Below, in pieces: positions 1 through 6,240 of a stretch of DNA of 6,505 bases (position 1 is its first letter; each line of letters opens with the position of its first letter). Origin of the DNA: JAGXQV01 sp041674485. GTDB lineage: Bacteria > Pseudomonadota > Gammaproteobacteria > Burkholderiales > Sulfuricellaceae. The translations under genes were made by a program, and so were the position numbers. The notes below the pieces were generated by a model. That model did no database searches and had not been told where the DNA came from. It saw nothing but the letters and a program-made list of their open reading frames with translations. The stretch lies in contig JBAYVP010000310.1 of NCBI GenBank assembly GCA_041674485.1, positions 1-6,505 on the forward strand, written 5' to 3'.

Positions 1-115
1 GGCTGGATTGCACGGTTTTCCGGGCGCATGGCGGCGTTGCAACTTCTCAGAATGGAACAAACCATTCTTCGTCGTTGCGCCTTGCCCTGCACCCGGAAAA
101 CCGCACACTCCAGCC
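1..115. repeat. Long imperfect palindrome upstream of tlpA
   Basis: The two halves fold back on each other. Positions 1-7 (GGCTGGA) pair with 109-115, 13-24 (CGGTTTTCCGGG) pair perfectly with 92-103, and the centre is AGAATGG (49-55), loop AACAAA (56-61), CCATTCT (62-68). The stretches between these blocks pair only partly. It ends nine bases before the tlpA Shine-Dalgarno sequence and may extend left of the window. It could be a dispersed palindromic repeat, a terminator of an upstream gene, or part of the tlpA leader; there is no T-tract to favour a terminator. No convincing protein is encoded here, although the reading frame of tlpA stays open back to position 8. Confidence 0.7.
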
Positions 116-123
116 CGTTCAAC

Positions 124-128
124 GGAGG
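124..128 (+). promoter_or_regulatory. Shine-Dalgarno site deciding the tlpA TTG start
   Basis: GGAGG lies eight bases before the TTG at 137. This fixes the start at that TTG rather than at the in-frame ATG at position 8, which would add 43 residues of translated palindrome ahead of a normal signal peptide. Confidence 0.8.
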
Positions 129-136
129 TTTCTAGG

Positions 137-643
137 TTGAACAAATTTCTGATCGTATCGCTGGCATTTTTCCTGGGGACGTTTGGCGCGTCGGCGGATG
201 ATTTTCCTGACTATGGGTTTTCTTCCAGCGATACGATTTTCGCCGCGACTTTTAATGGTCTCGACGGCAAGCCGGTGGCGCTGGCGGATTTCAAGGGCAA
301 GCCGCTGGTGCTGAATTTTTGGGCAACCTGGTGTCCGCCGTGCCGCAAGGAAATCCCGGAGTTGGTGGAAATCCACAACCGTTTTGGTGCGCGCGGCGTG
401 GTGCTGGTCGGCGTGGCGGTCGAGGAGCCGACGCGCGTGCCGGAATTCGTCAAGGCCAACGACATCAATTATCACGTTGTGGTGGGCAACGACCAGGGCA
501 TCCGGTTGCTGCAAACGCTGGGCAACAAATCCGCCGGATTGCCCTACACCGTGGTGCTGGACCGCGCGGGCCGCATCGTCTTCACCCAGCGCGGCGCAGT
601 GACGCGCGAGCGCCTGGAACAGGTGCTCGAACCGCTTTTATGA
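137..643 (+). CDS. tlpA: TlpA/ResA-type periplasmic thiol-disulfide oxidoreductase
   Basis: A 168-residue exported thioredoxin-fold protein starting at TTG. Residues 1-20 are a Sec signal peptide (K3, hydrophobic core FLIVSLAFFLG, cleavage motif ASA before DD). The redoxin domain follows: DGKPVALADFKGKPLVLNFW leads into the active site WCPPC (W65, C66, C69), and the cis-proline is P136 in GLPYTVV, followed by the usual DRAGRIV strand. Family members reduce disulfides in the periplasm, for example in apocytochrome c, in Sco-type copper chaperones or in the CuA-site cysteines of cytochrome oxidase. The TTG has a good ribosome site; the stop codon overlaps an ATGATG and lies 10 bp before menC, so the two are probably one transcript. 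A role in maturing the NosZ CuA site is possible but inferred only from proximity. The family assignment is firm; the precise partner and the symbol are not. Confidence 0.88.
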   Translation: MNKFLIVSLAFFLGTFGASADDFPDYGFSSSDTIFAATFNGLDGKPVALADFKGKPLVLNFWATWCPPCRKEIPELVEIHNRFGARGVVLVGVAVEEPTRVPEFVKANDINYHVVVGNDQGIRLLQTLGNKSAGLPYTVVLDRAGRIVFTQRGAVTRERLEQVLEPLL

Positions 644-665
644 TGCATATTCCTTGCATATCTCC
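644..665 (+). repeat. Short tandem repeat at the menC start
   Basis: TGCATAT occurs at 644-650 and again at 655-661, 11 bp apart, with similar bases after each copy. The first copy carries ATG codons (640 and 643) that overlap the tlpA stop; the second carries the TTG at 654 that opens the menC frame. Because 11 is not a multiple of three, the ATG codons are out of frame with menC and read only a short peptide ending at 678. Confidence 0.55.
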
Positions 666-1718
666 GCTTGTCATCTGATCCCCTACTACTTGCCGCTACG
701 CCATCCCTGGCGTAGCGCGCGCGGCATTTTCACGCACCGCGCCGGTTGGCTGGTGCGCCTCGAATCCGATAGCGGCCTGGCCGGCCATGGCGATTGCGCG
801 CCGCTGCCTGAAGCCGGCAGCGAAACGCCGGAGTCGGCGCTGGCTTATCTCCAGATTCAATTGCCGCTGCTGCACGGCGGCGAACCGCAAGCGGCTTTGG
901 CCGACTTGGGTGGAACACATGCGCCCGCCGCCCGTTGCGCGCTCGAAACGGCGCTGCTGGATTTGGCCGCGCAGCAGGCCGGGGTGGCATTGGCGCACTG
1001 TTTGAATCCGTGCGCGCCGTCGGCGGTCAGGGTCAATGCCGTGCTGGGGGCGATGGATGATGCTGTGTCGGCGCGGGCGCGCGCGGCGTTGGAGGCGGGA
1101 TTTTCCGTGCTGAAGCTGAAAGTCGGCCTGACCGCGCCGGACATCGAGTTGGCCGCGCTGCACCATCTGGCCGGGGGGTTGCCGCCGGGCGCGGTCTTGC
1201 GCCTGGATGCCAACGGCGCGTGGCGCCTGAATCAAGCGCAACGCTTTATCGAGCAGTTGGATGGATTGCCGGTGGAATCGCTGGAAGAGCCGCTGGCGCG
1301 ACCGAATATCGCCGGATTGCGCTATTTGCAAGCGCTGGCGCCGTTTCCGCTGGCCGTGGATGAATCGCTGGCGAGGCTGGGCGCGGATGCGCTGTTGGCA
1401 AGCGCCGCAGTGCGCCGCCTGGTGCTGAAGCCGATGGCGCTGGGCGGTGTGCGCCCGGCTTATGCGCTGGCGCGCCGGGCGGCGGAGGCGGGCATGGAAT
1501 GCGTGGCGACCAGCACTGTGGATAGCATGGTCGGCGTAGCCGCAGCAATGCATCTCGCGGCTGCGCTGGATAACGAGTTGGCGCATGGCGTGGCGACGGC
1601 CTCCTGGTTGGCGCGGGATGTCGCTAAGCCGCTACGTTTGGAGAAGGGCTGGGTGTATCTGGATAACGCCATGGCTATAGGCGGATTGGGGGTTTGCCCG
1701 TCGCAAGCTGAAAACTAA
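654..1718 (+). CDS. menC: o-Succinylbenzoate synthase (MenC), enolase superfamily
   Basis: A 354-residue cytoplasmic enzyme that dehydrates SHCHC to o-succinylbenzoate in menaquinone synthesis. The N-terminal capping domain (about 1-120) has the family's LPLRHPWRSARG opening. In the barrel the catalytic lysines are K154 and K156 in LKLKVG, the metal ligands D185 (LDANGAW), E211 (SLEEPL) and D236 (AVDESL), and the opposite base K259 (VLKPMALGG). The TSTVDSMVGVAAAMHLAAAL segment (287-306) is typical of o-succinylbenzoate synthases rather than Ala-Glu epimerases, and menD in the same window supports that choice. The only usable start in this frame near the expected N-terminus is TTG at 654; an in-frame stop at 600-602 lies upstream and no clear Shine-Dalgarno is seen, so translation may be coupled to tlpA. 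No terminator directly follows the stop. An epimerase or N-succinylamino-acid racemase activity cannot be fully excluded from sequence alone. Confidence 0.87.
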   Translation: MHISACHLIPYYLPLRHPWRSARGIFTHRAGWLVRLESDSGLAGHGDCAPLPEAGSETPESALAYLQIQLPLLHGGEPQAALADLGGTHAPAARCALETALLDLAAQQAGVALAHCLNPCAPSAVRVNAVLGAMDDAVSARARAALEAGFSVLKLKVGLTAPDIELAALHHLAGGLPPGAVLRLDANGAWRLNQAQRFIEQLDGLPVESLEEPLARPNIAGLRYLQALAPFPLAVDESLARLGADALLASAAVRRLVLKPMALGGVRPAYALARRAAEAGMECVATSTVDSMVGVAAAMHLAAALDNELAHGVATASWLARDVAKPLRLEKGWVYLDNAMAIGGLGVCPSQAEN

Positions 1719-1742
1719 AGTTGCATAAAAAATCTTTGTAAA

Positions 1743-1756
1743 TTGATGTAGGTCAA
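1743..1756 (+). promoter_or_regulatory. FNR/DNR-type box 1, distal
   Basis: TTGATGTAGGTCAA matches the TTGAT-N4-ATCAA consensus at all but one arm position. It lies exactly 72 bp upstream of box 2 and has the same downstream arrangement. CRP/FNR-family oxygen or NO regulators (FNR, ANR, DNR, NNR) share this motif, so the regulator cannot be told from the site alone. Confidence 0.75.
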
Positions 1757-1776
1757 TTTAGCGAGGCGCGCCATAT

Positions 1777-1786
1777 TGCACACTGC
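1777..1786 (+). promoter_or_regulatory. Predicted -10 region of distal nosZ promoter P1
   Basis: TGCACACTGC is identical to the element at 1849-1858 and sits at the same distance from its FNR box. Taking CACACT (1779-1784) as the -10 hexamer, the A at its second position and the T at its last, the two most conserved -10 bases, are present, and box 1 would be centred at -41.5 from a start at 1791. That is the class II FNR position. The other hexamer bases are poor, as is usual for activator-dependent promoters. Confidence 0.5.
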
Positions 1787-1814
1787 AAGGCTGCGGAAGG
1801 CCGGGATCCGTTAC

Positions 1815-1828
1815 TTGATCTGGATCAA
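1815..1828 (+). promoter_or_regulatory. FNR/DNR-type box 2, proximal, perfect consensus
   Basis: TTGATCTGGATCAA is a perfect TTGAT-N4-ATCAA palindrome between menC and nosZ. It is centred 101.5 bp before the nosZ ATG. It predicts induction of nosZ under oxygen limitation or by NO, as is common for denitrification genes. Confidence 0.88.
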
Positions 1829-1848
1829 GGTTGTTCGGCGCTTTTTTT

Positions 1849-1858
1849 TGCACACTGC
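1849..1858 (+). promoter_or_regulatory. Predicted -10 region of proximal nosZ promoter P2
   Basis: This is a second copy of TGCACACTGC, preceded by eight Ts (1842-1849, the last shared with the element). With CACACT at 1851-1856 as the -10 hexamer, the start would be 1863 and box 2 would be centred exactly at -41.5, leaving a leader of about 60 bases before the nosZ ATG. The start is inferred from spacing only. Confidence 0.55.
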
Positions 1859-1883
1859 TGTGCCATATAGCACAGCAGTGTGC
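1850..1883 (+). promoter_or_regulatory. Perfect 14-bp hairpin in the nosZ leader
   Basis: GCACACTGCTGTGC (1850-1863) is exactly complementary to GCACAGCAGTGTGC (1870-1883) around a CATATA loop. Six Ts follow at 1889-1894 after a GCGAA spacer, so it could be a weak intrinsic terminator for transcripts coming from menC or P1. It also covers the P2 -10 region and inferred start, so as DNA it could instead be an operator. RNA starting at P2 would lack the left arm and so could not form the stem. Confidence 0.7.
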
Positions 1884-1912
1884 GCGAATTTTTTGTGTAA
1901 CTTTAAGTGAAT

Positions 1913-1917
1913 GGAGG
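1913..1917 (+). promoter_or_regulatory. Shine-Dalgarno site deciding the nosZ start
   Basis: GGAGG is five bases before the ATG at 1923. It lies inside the codons that would follow the earlier in-frame ATG at 1911, so 1923 is the better start; it also gives a normal signal peptide beginning MKLFSKK. Confidence 0.88.
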
Positions 1918-1922
1918 CGTAT

Positions 1923-4220
1923 ATGAAGCTTTTCAGTAAAAAAACCGCTTCGCTGCTGATTGCTGCGGGGTTGGGTTTTGCTGCTGCGAGCAGTGCCTGG
2001 TCGGCGGAATCCCTGCAAGACGTGATGAAGCGTCGCGGGCTTTCGCAACAGGATCTACTGGCTGCGTCCAAGACCTATGTGCCGACCGGCAAGCGCGACG
2101 ATTTCATCGCGTTCAGCTCCGGCGGCCAAAGCGGTCAGGTGATCGTGTACGGCATTCCGTCCATGCGCATCATGAAATACATCGGGGTGTTCACACCGGA
2201 ACCCTGGCAGGGTTATGGCTTCGATGAAAGCTCGAAAAAAGTTCTGGCTGAGGGCAATATCGACGGCAAGCAAATCACCTGGGGCGACACCCACCACCCG
2301 GCGATTTCCGAAACCGAAGGCAAATACGACGGCCAGTTCCTGTTCATCAACGACAAGGCCAATCCTCGCTTGGCGGTGATCGATCTGCGCGATTTCGAAA
2401 CCAAGCAGATTGTGGTGAACCCGATTTTCAAATCGGAGCACGGTGGTGCTTTCGTCACGCCGAACACCGACTACGTGATTGAAGCCGCCCAATACGCCAC
2501 GCCGCTGGCGAACAAGAAATTCGTTCCGCTGGAGCGTTTCAACGAGGAATATCGCGGCGGCATCACTTATTGGAAGTTTGACCGCAAGGAAGGCCGTCTC
2601 GACCCCAAGCATTCCTTCTCGCTGGAATTGCCACCGTATAGCCAGGATTTGTCCGATGCCGGCAAAGGCCCATCCGACGGCTGGTCGTTCACCAATTCCT
2701 TCTGCGCCGAACGTTATGTCGGCGGTATCGAGAAAGGCCGCCCGCCTTACGAGGCTGGCTGTTCCGCGAAAGACACCGATTATTTGCACATCATCAACTG
2801 GAAAAGAGCCGCTGAACTGGTGGCCCAAGGCAAGGCCAAAAAGATCAACGGCCATGACGTGATCATGATGGAAACCGCGATCAAGGAAGGCATCCTGTTC
2901 CTGGCGCCGGAGCCGAAAAGTCCGCATGGCGTGGACGTGACGCCCGACGGCAAGTTCATGGTAGTGGCCGGCAAGCTGGATACGCACGTTTCGGTGTACA
3001 GCTTCGAGAAAATCATGGCGGCGATCAAGGCCGGCAAGTTCGAAGGCAAAGACCCGTATGGCATCCCGATAATCGCCATGCAGGATGCGCTGGACAAGCA
3101 GGTGCAGTTGGGCCTGGGGCCGTTGCATACCCAATACGACGCGAAAAAGTGTATCGCCTACACCTCGCTATACGTGGATTCCCAAGTAGCCAAGTGGAAT
3201 TACTGCGACGGCAAGGTGCTGGATAAAATCAGCGTACACTACAACATTGGCCACTTGAACACCATGGAAGGCGATTCCATGGATCCGAAAGGCCGTTATC
3301 TGGTGGCGCTGAACAAGCTGGCAATCGACCGTTTCGTGCCGGTCGGCCCGTTGCACCCGCAAAACCACCAGTTGATCGACATTTCCAACGACAAGATGCA
3401 GTTGCTGTACGACATGCCTTTGCCGCTGGGCGAGCCGCACTATATGGTGGCGATAGAGGCGGCCAAACTGAAGCCCGCCGTGCGTTACAAAGTGGGCACC
3501 GACAGCCGCACCGACAAGCCGCATCCGGGCATGGTGAGGGCTGGCGAAGAGCATACCGAGAAGAAGGGCAACAAGGTCGAAGTGTTCGGTACGCTGATCC
3601 GCTCGCACATCACGCCGGAAACGATAGAAGTGGAAGTGGGCGATGAAGTCACCATCAACCTGACCAATCTCGAACGCGCTCAGGACGAAACCCATGGCTT
3701 CACGGTGAGCACCTATAACGTGCATGCTTCGATTGAGCCGGGCAAGACCGTCCAAGTGAAGTTCAAGGCGGATAAGGAAGGGGTGTATCCGTACTATTGC
3801 ACCGAGTTCTGCTCCGCGTTGCACCTGGAGATGCAGGGTTATCTGCTGGTCAAGCCGAAGGGTTACAAAGAAGTCCAACATGCCGCGCAGAAGGCGATTT
3901 ACAGCAAGGCCGACTACGACAAGCAGGTGAAGAAGATTGCCGACACCCAGGCGATTATCGACTCCGTGGTGGGCTTTATAACCAGCGTTAACTACAAGGA
4001 CTTCCCGGATGTGGTGGCGATGGTCGAAGACGCGACCGACCAGTTGGGCAAGATGCCGGCAGCCAAGGCCAAGCACGAGGAAGCGGCCAAGAAGGGCGAT
4101 TGGCAGAATGCCACCCTGTGGGCCGAGCAAGTATGGCAATACCAGGTAAAAGCCGCCGACCTGGGCTTGCGCGCCAAGACGTACCTGGAGCAAAACGGCG
4201 CCAGAAAAGTCGGCAAATAG
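1923..4220 (+). CDS. nosZ: Nitrous-oxide reductase NosZ, Sec-dependent (clade II type)
   Basis: A 765-residue periplasmic copper enzyme reducing N2O to N2. The signal peptide (about 1-28) has lysines but no twin arginine, pointing to Sec export and hence clade II NosZ. The N-terminal propeller carries all seven CuZ histidines: H124 and H125 (DTHHP), H173 (SEHGGAF), H335 (SPHGVD), H402 (GPLHT), H444 (IGHLN) and H478 (GPLHP). The C-terminal cupredoxin domain (about 545-645) has a complete CuA site: H591, C626, C630, H634 and M637 in CTEFCSALHLEM. Beyond it lies a charged, apparently helical extension of about 120 residues with no Cys and no CXXCH, unlike the cytochrome c domain of Wolinella NosZ. 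Tandem FNR-type promoters precede the gene. No other nos gene follows: a palindrome and convergent menD come next, so maturation and electron-transfer genes must lie elsewhere. Confidence 0.97.
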   Translation: MKLFSKKTASLLIAAGLGFAAASSAWSAESLQDVMKRRGLSQQDLLAASKTYVPTGKRDDFIAFSSGGQSGQVIVYGIPSMRIMKYIGVFTPEPWQGYGFDESSKKVLAEGNIDGKQITWGDTHHPAISETEGKYDGQFLFINDKANPRLAVIDLRDFETKQIVVNPIFKSEHGGAFVTPNTDYVIEAAQYATPLANKKFVPLERFNEEYRGGITYWKFDRKEGRLDPKHSFSLELPPYSQDLSDAGKGPSDGWSFTNSFCAERYVGGIEKGRPPYEAGCSAKDTDYLHIINWKRAAELVAQGKAKKINGHDVIMMETAIKEGILFLAPEPKSPHGVDVTPDGKFMVVAGKLDTHVSVYSFEKIMAAIKAGKFEGKDPYGIPIIAMQDALDKQVQLGLGPLHTQYDAKKCIAYTSLYVDSQVAKWNYCDGKVLDKISVHYNIGHLNTMEGDSMDPKGRYLVALNKLAIDRFVPVGPLHPQNHQLIDISNDKMQLLYDMPLPLGEPHYMVAIEAAKLKPAVRYKVGTDSRTDKPHPGMVRAGEEHTEKKGNKVEVFGTLIRSHITPETIEVEVGDEVTINLTNLERAQDETHGFTVSTYNVHASIEPGKTVQVKFKADKEGVYPYYCTEFCSALHLEMQGYLLVKPKGYKEVQHAAQKAIYSKADYDKQVKKIADTQAIIDSVVGFITSVNYKDFPDVVAMVEDATDQLGKMPAAKAKHEEAAKKGDWQNATLWAEQVWQYQVKAADLGLRAKTYLEQNGARKVGK

Positions 4221-4225
4221 GCAGA

Positions 4226-4387
4226 TATACTTTGCGCGGCCACGATTTGCGGATTTAGCCGCGTCTCGCGGGATGCGATTGCTGCGCAAATTGCTTGTGT
4301 GGCATTACCACACAAGCAAGTTGCAACGCGGAAGCCGCGCCCGCGAGACGATGGATAAATCCGCAAATTGTGGCCGCGCAAAGTATA
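4226..4387. repeat. 162-bp palindrome between convergent nosZ and menD
   Basis: The outer arms 4226-4257 and 4356-4387 (from TATACTTTGCGCGGCCAC inward) are complementary over 32 bases with one mismatch. The block CGTCTCGCGGG (4262-4272) pairs with 4340-4350. The core is a perfect 12-bp stem, 4291-4302 with 4308-4319, around a CATTA loop. Pairing between these blocks is partial. There is no T-tract on either side. The sharp TATAC/GTATA ends and near-complete pairing resemble a MITE-like non-autonomous element, possibly with TA at the ends; it could also act as a two-way transcription barrier for the convergent genes. Confidence 0.85.
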
Positions 4388-4411
4388 CCTCGCTGAATTT
4401 ATGCAATATCC

Positions 4412-4434
4412 GGCTTATGGGTATGGCGTAAGCC
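4412..4434. repeat. Small inverted repeat after the menD stop
   Basis: GGCTTA (4412-4417) pairs with TAAGCC (4429-4434) around an 11-base loop, just downstream of menD on the minus strand. There is no U-rich tail. It may be a weak terminator stem or chance. Confidence 0.3.
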
Positions 4435-4452
4435 CTTGCATCGCAGTCGATT

Positions 4453-6150
4453 TCACTGCTCCAGCGCCGCCCAATAGCTGCGATGACAGAACAGGCTTTC
4501 TTCCCGATTCACCCGCACCTCGATCAGTTTAGCGCCCGGTTGCGTCAAGGCCAGGGTCAGCGCTTCCTCAAAATCCTGCACTTCCGCCACGCGCCGGAAA
4601 GCCAGCCCGTAAAGCAGCGCCATCCGCTCGAAATCCAGTCCGGCAGGCGTCAGCCACAGCCGCTCGAAACTCGCTAGTCCGGCCTGTGGCAGGTAGCCGA
4701 AAATCCCGCCGCCGCCGTTGTTCAGCACCACCAGCGTCACCTCCAGGCCGCGCGCCGCGAGCAGGCCGCCGCTGTCGTGGCAGCAGGCCAAATCGCCGAG
4801 TAGCGCAACCACCTTCCTTGTCCCGCTCTGCGCCATGCCCAGCGCGGTGGAAACATTGCCGTCGATGCCGCTGGCGCCGCGATTGGCGACGATGCGCAGC
4901 GGTTTTTCCGCACTCCCGGAAAAACTGTCGAGATCGCGGATCGGCATGGAATTGCCGCTGAACAATAGCGCGTCGGCAGGCAGGCAATTCAGCAACACCC
5001 GCACGATTTCCGCCTCCATCGGCAACGGCGCTGCACAGTCGGCGGCGCGCTTTTCCTGCTGAATAAAATCCGCCATCCAGACCGGCGCTGCCGCGTTGCA
5101 CTCCATGCCGAGCAGCGCCTCGCACAGCGCCGCCGCGTCGGCATGGAACAAATCATTGCTCAAGTGCAGCGGGTCGGGCCAGCGTCCGTGCGGCTCGACC
5201 AGAATGTGCCGCGCCGCATCCTGCGCCGCAAGATATTGCTGCAAACTCTTGGACACCGGCAGCGCGCCGAAACGCAGCACCCACGCCGGGCGATGGCCGG
5301 CGGCAAAATCCCGGTTGCGCAGGAATGCATCGTAACGCGTCAGAACGCGGCTGCGATCATGGGAGCCGAAACGCAAATTAGACAACGGATCGGCCAGCAG
5401 CGGGCAATCGAGCTTGGCCGCCAGCGCGGCGACGGCAGCGGGAAACGCGTCGGGATAAACCGCAGCGCCGCACACGATCACGCCCGGCTGGCCGGACAAT
5501 TCCCCGGCCAGCCTAGCAACCGCATGGCCGGGCGGCATCAAGCGGGGATAGATGGCTGGCGCGTTAGCCCAAGCGCCGGCGAATTCCGGCAACATCGTCG
5601 GTGTCAACGGTTCACGCAACGGCACGTTAAGATGCACCGGCCCCGGCATCGGCCAGCGGCTTTCGTCCACCGCCTGGCGGGCGCGTTGCGCCACATGACG
5701 TAGCGCCGCCAATGAGCTTTCCGCGACGCCGAGATCGAAAGCGAAACGGACATGCCCGCCGAACAGCCTGGCCTGATCCACCGTCTGATTGGCGCCGCAT
5801 TCGCGCAATTCCGGCGGTCGGTCGGCGGATAACAGAATCAGCGGCACGGCGCCGTAATTCGCTTCGATCACCGCCGGAAACCAATTGGCCGGCGCGCTGC
5901 CCGAAGTCCCGACCAGCGCCACCGGACGGTTGTCCGCCTTGGCCAGTCCCAGCGCGAAAAACGCCGCGCTACGCTCGTCCAGCACCACATGAGTGGTGAC
6001 GCCGGGATGATGCGTACACGCCAGCGCCAGCGGCGTCGAACGCGAACCGGGCGAAATCACCGCATGAACAACGCCCGCCGACGCCAGCCCGTCGATCAGC
6101 GTCAGCGCCCAACGCATATTGGTGGCGGCGAGGTCGTTATTTTTCATCAT
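4453..6150 (-). CDS. menD: SEPHCHC synthase MenD, ThDP-dependent
   Basis: A cytoplasmic enzyme joining 2-oxoglutarate (after decarboxylation) to isochorismate, the first committed step of menaquinone synthesis. From the ATG at 6150 it has 565 residues, close to other MenD proteins. The N-terminal domain has SPGSRSTPLALA and the ThDP-activating glutamate E59 in DERSAAF, near E55 of E. coli MenD. TSGSAPANWFPAVIEA and ADRPPELRECGANQ follow. Around the cofactor are GNSMPIRDLDSF (399-410) and the ThDP/Mg motif GDLACCHDSGGL (452-463) with LNNGGGGIF (476-484). The frame stays open to a TTG at 6249, but those extra residues would be translated from a GC hairpin and AT-rich leader, so I prefer the ATG pair at 6150/6147. 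No good Shine-Dalgarno is visible, so the exact start is uncertain. It converges on nosZ, and menC lies beyond nosZ on the other strand. Confidence 0.95.
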   Translation of the reverse strand: MMKNNDLAATNMRWALTLIDGLASAGVVHAVISPGSRSTPLALACTHHPGVTTHVVLDERSAAFFALGLAKADNRPVALVGTSGSAPANWFPAVIEANYGAVPLILLSADRPPELRECGANQTVDQARLFGGHVRFAFDLGVAESSLAALRHVAQRARQAVDESRWPMPGPVHLNVPLREPLTPTMLPEFAGAWANAPAIYPRLMPPGHAVARLAGELSGQPGVIVCGAAVYPDAFPAAVAALAAKLDCPLLADPLSNLRFGSHDRSRVLTRYDAFLRNRDFAAGHRPAWVLRFGALPVSKSLQQYLAAQDAARHILVEPHGRWPDPLHLSNDLFHADAAALCEALLGMECNAAAPVWMADFIQQEKRAADCAAPLPMEAEIVRVLLNCLPADALLFSGNSMPIRDLDSFSGSAEKPLRIVANRGASGIDGNVSTALGMAQSGTRKVVALLGDLACCHDSGGLLAARGLEVTLVVLNNGGGGIFGYLPQAGLASFERLWLTPAGLDFERMALLYGLAFRRVAEVQDFEEALTLALTQPGAKLIEVRVNREESLFCHRSYWAALEQ

Positions 6151-6183
6151 GCTTGATAGTCCATGAGCTATGCCTTGCGCGTA

Positions 6184-6200
6184 GGGACGCTCTGCGTCCC
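6184..6200. repeat. Compact GC hairpin in the menD leader
   Basis: GGGACGC (6184-6190) and GCGTCCC (6194-6200) form a perfect 7-bp stem with a TCT loop, 34 bases upstream of the menD ATG. It resembles the short dispersed palindromes scattered in many proteobacterial genomes. In menD mRNA it would fold just ahead of the start region. Confidence 0.6.
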
Positions 6201-6240
6201 GAATCATTAAAAAATCATTAGGCTCTAATGCAATAACAAA

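Noticed and set aside
8..136. N-terminal extension of the TlpA-like protein from an upstream ATG
   Set aside because: It would translate the palindrome and place 43 residues before a complete signal peptide; the TTG at 137 has a good Shine-Dalgarno.
696..1586. 296-codon open frame on the minus strand opposite menC
   Set aside because: Arg/Gln/His-rich composition typical of the antisense of a GC-rich gene; no domain or ribosome site, and menC on the other strand has intact catalytic motifs.
1911..1922. Earlier in-frame ATG for nosZ
   Set aside because: The Shine-Dalgarno GGAGG lies immediately after it and correctly spaced for the ATG at 1923.
2055..3134. 359-codon minus-strand open frame opposite nosZ
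   Set aside because: Shadow of nosZ codon bias; low-complexity His/Arg/Val-rich product with no recognisable fold.
3168..4289. 373-codon minus-strand open frame opposite the nosZ 3' half
   Set aside because: Starts inside the 162-bp palindrome and runs antisense through the CuA domain; no motif or initiation signal.
4291..4319. Classic intrinsic terminator
   Set aside because: The 12-bp stem is strong, but no T-tract follows on either strand and it is the core of a much longer palindrome.
4221..4452. CRISPR array or tRNA in the nosZ-menD gap
   Set aside because: There is one palindrome with inverted, not direct, repeats, and no cloverleaf or regular spacers.
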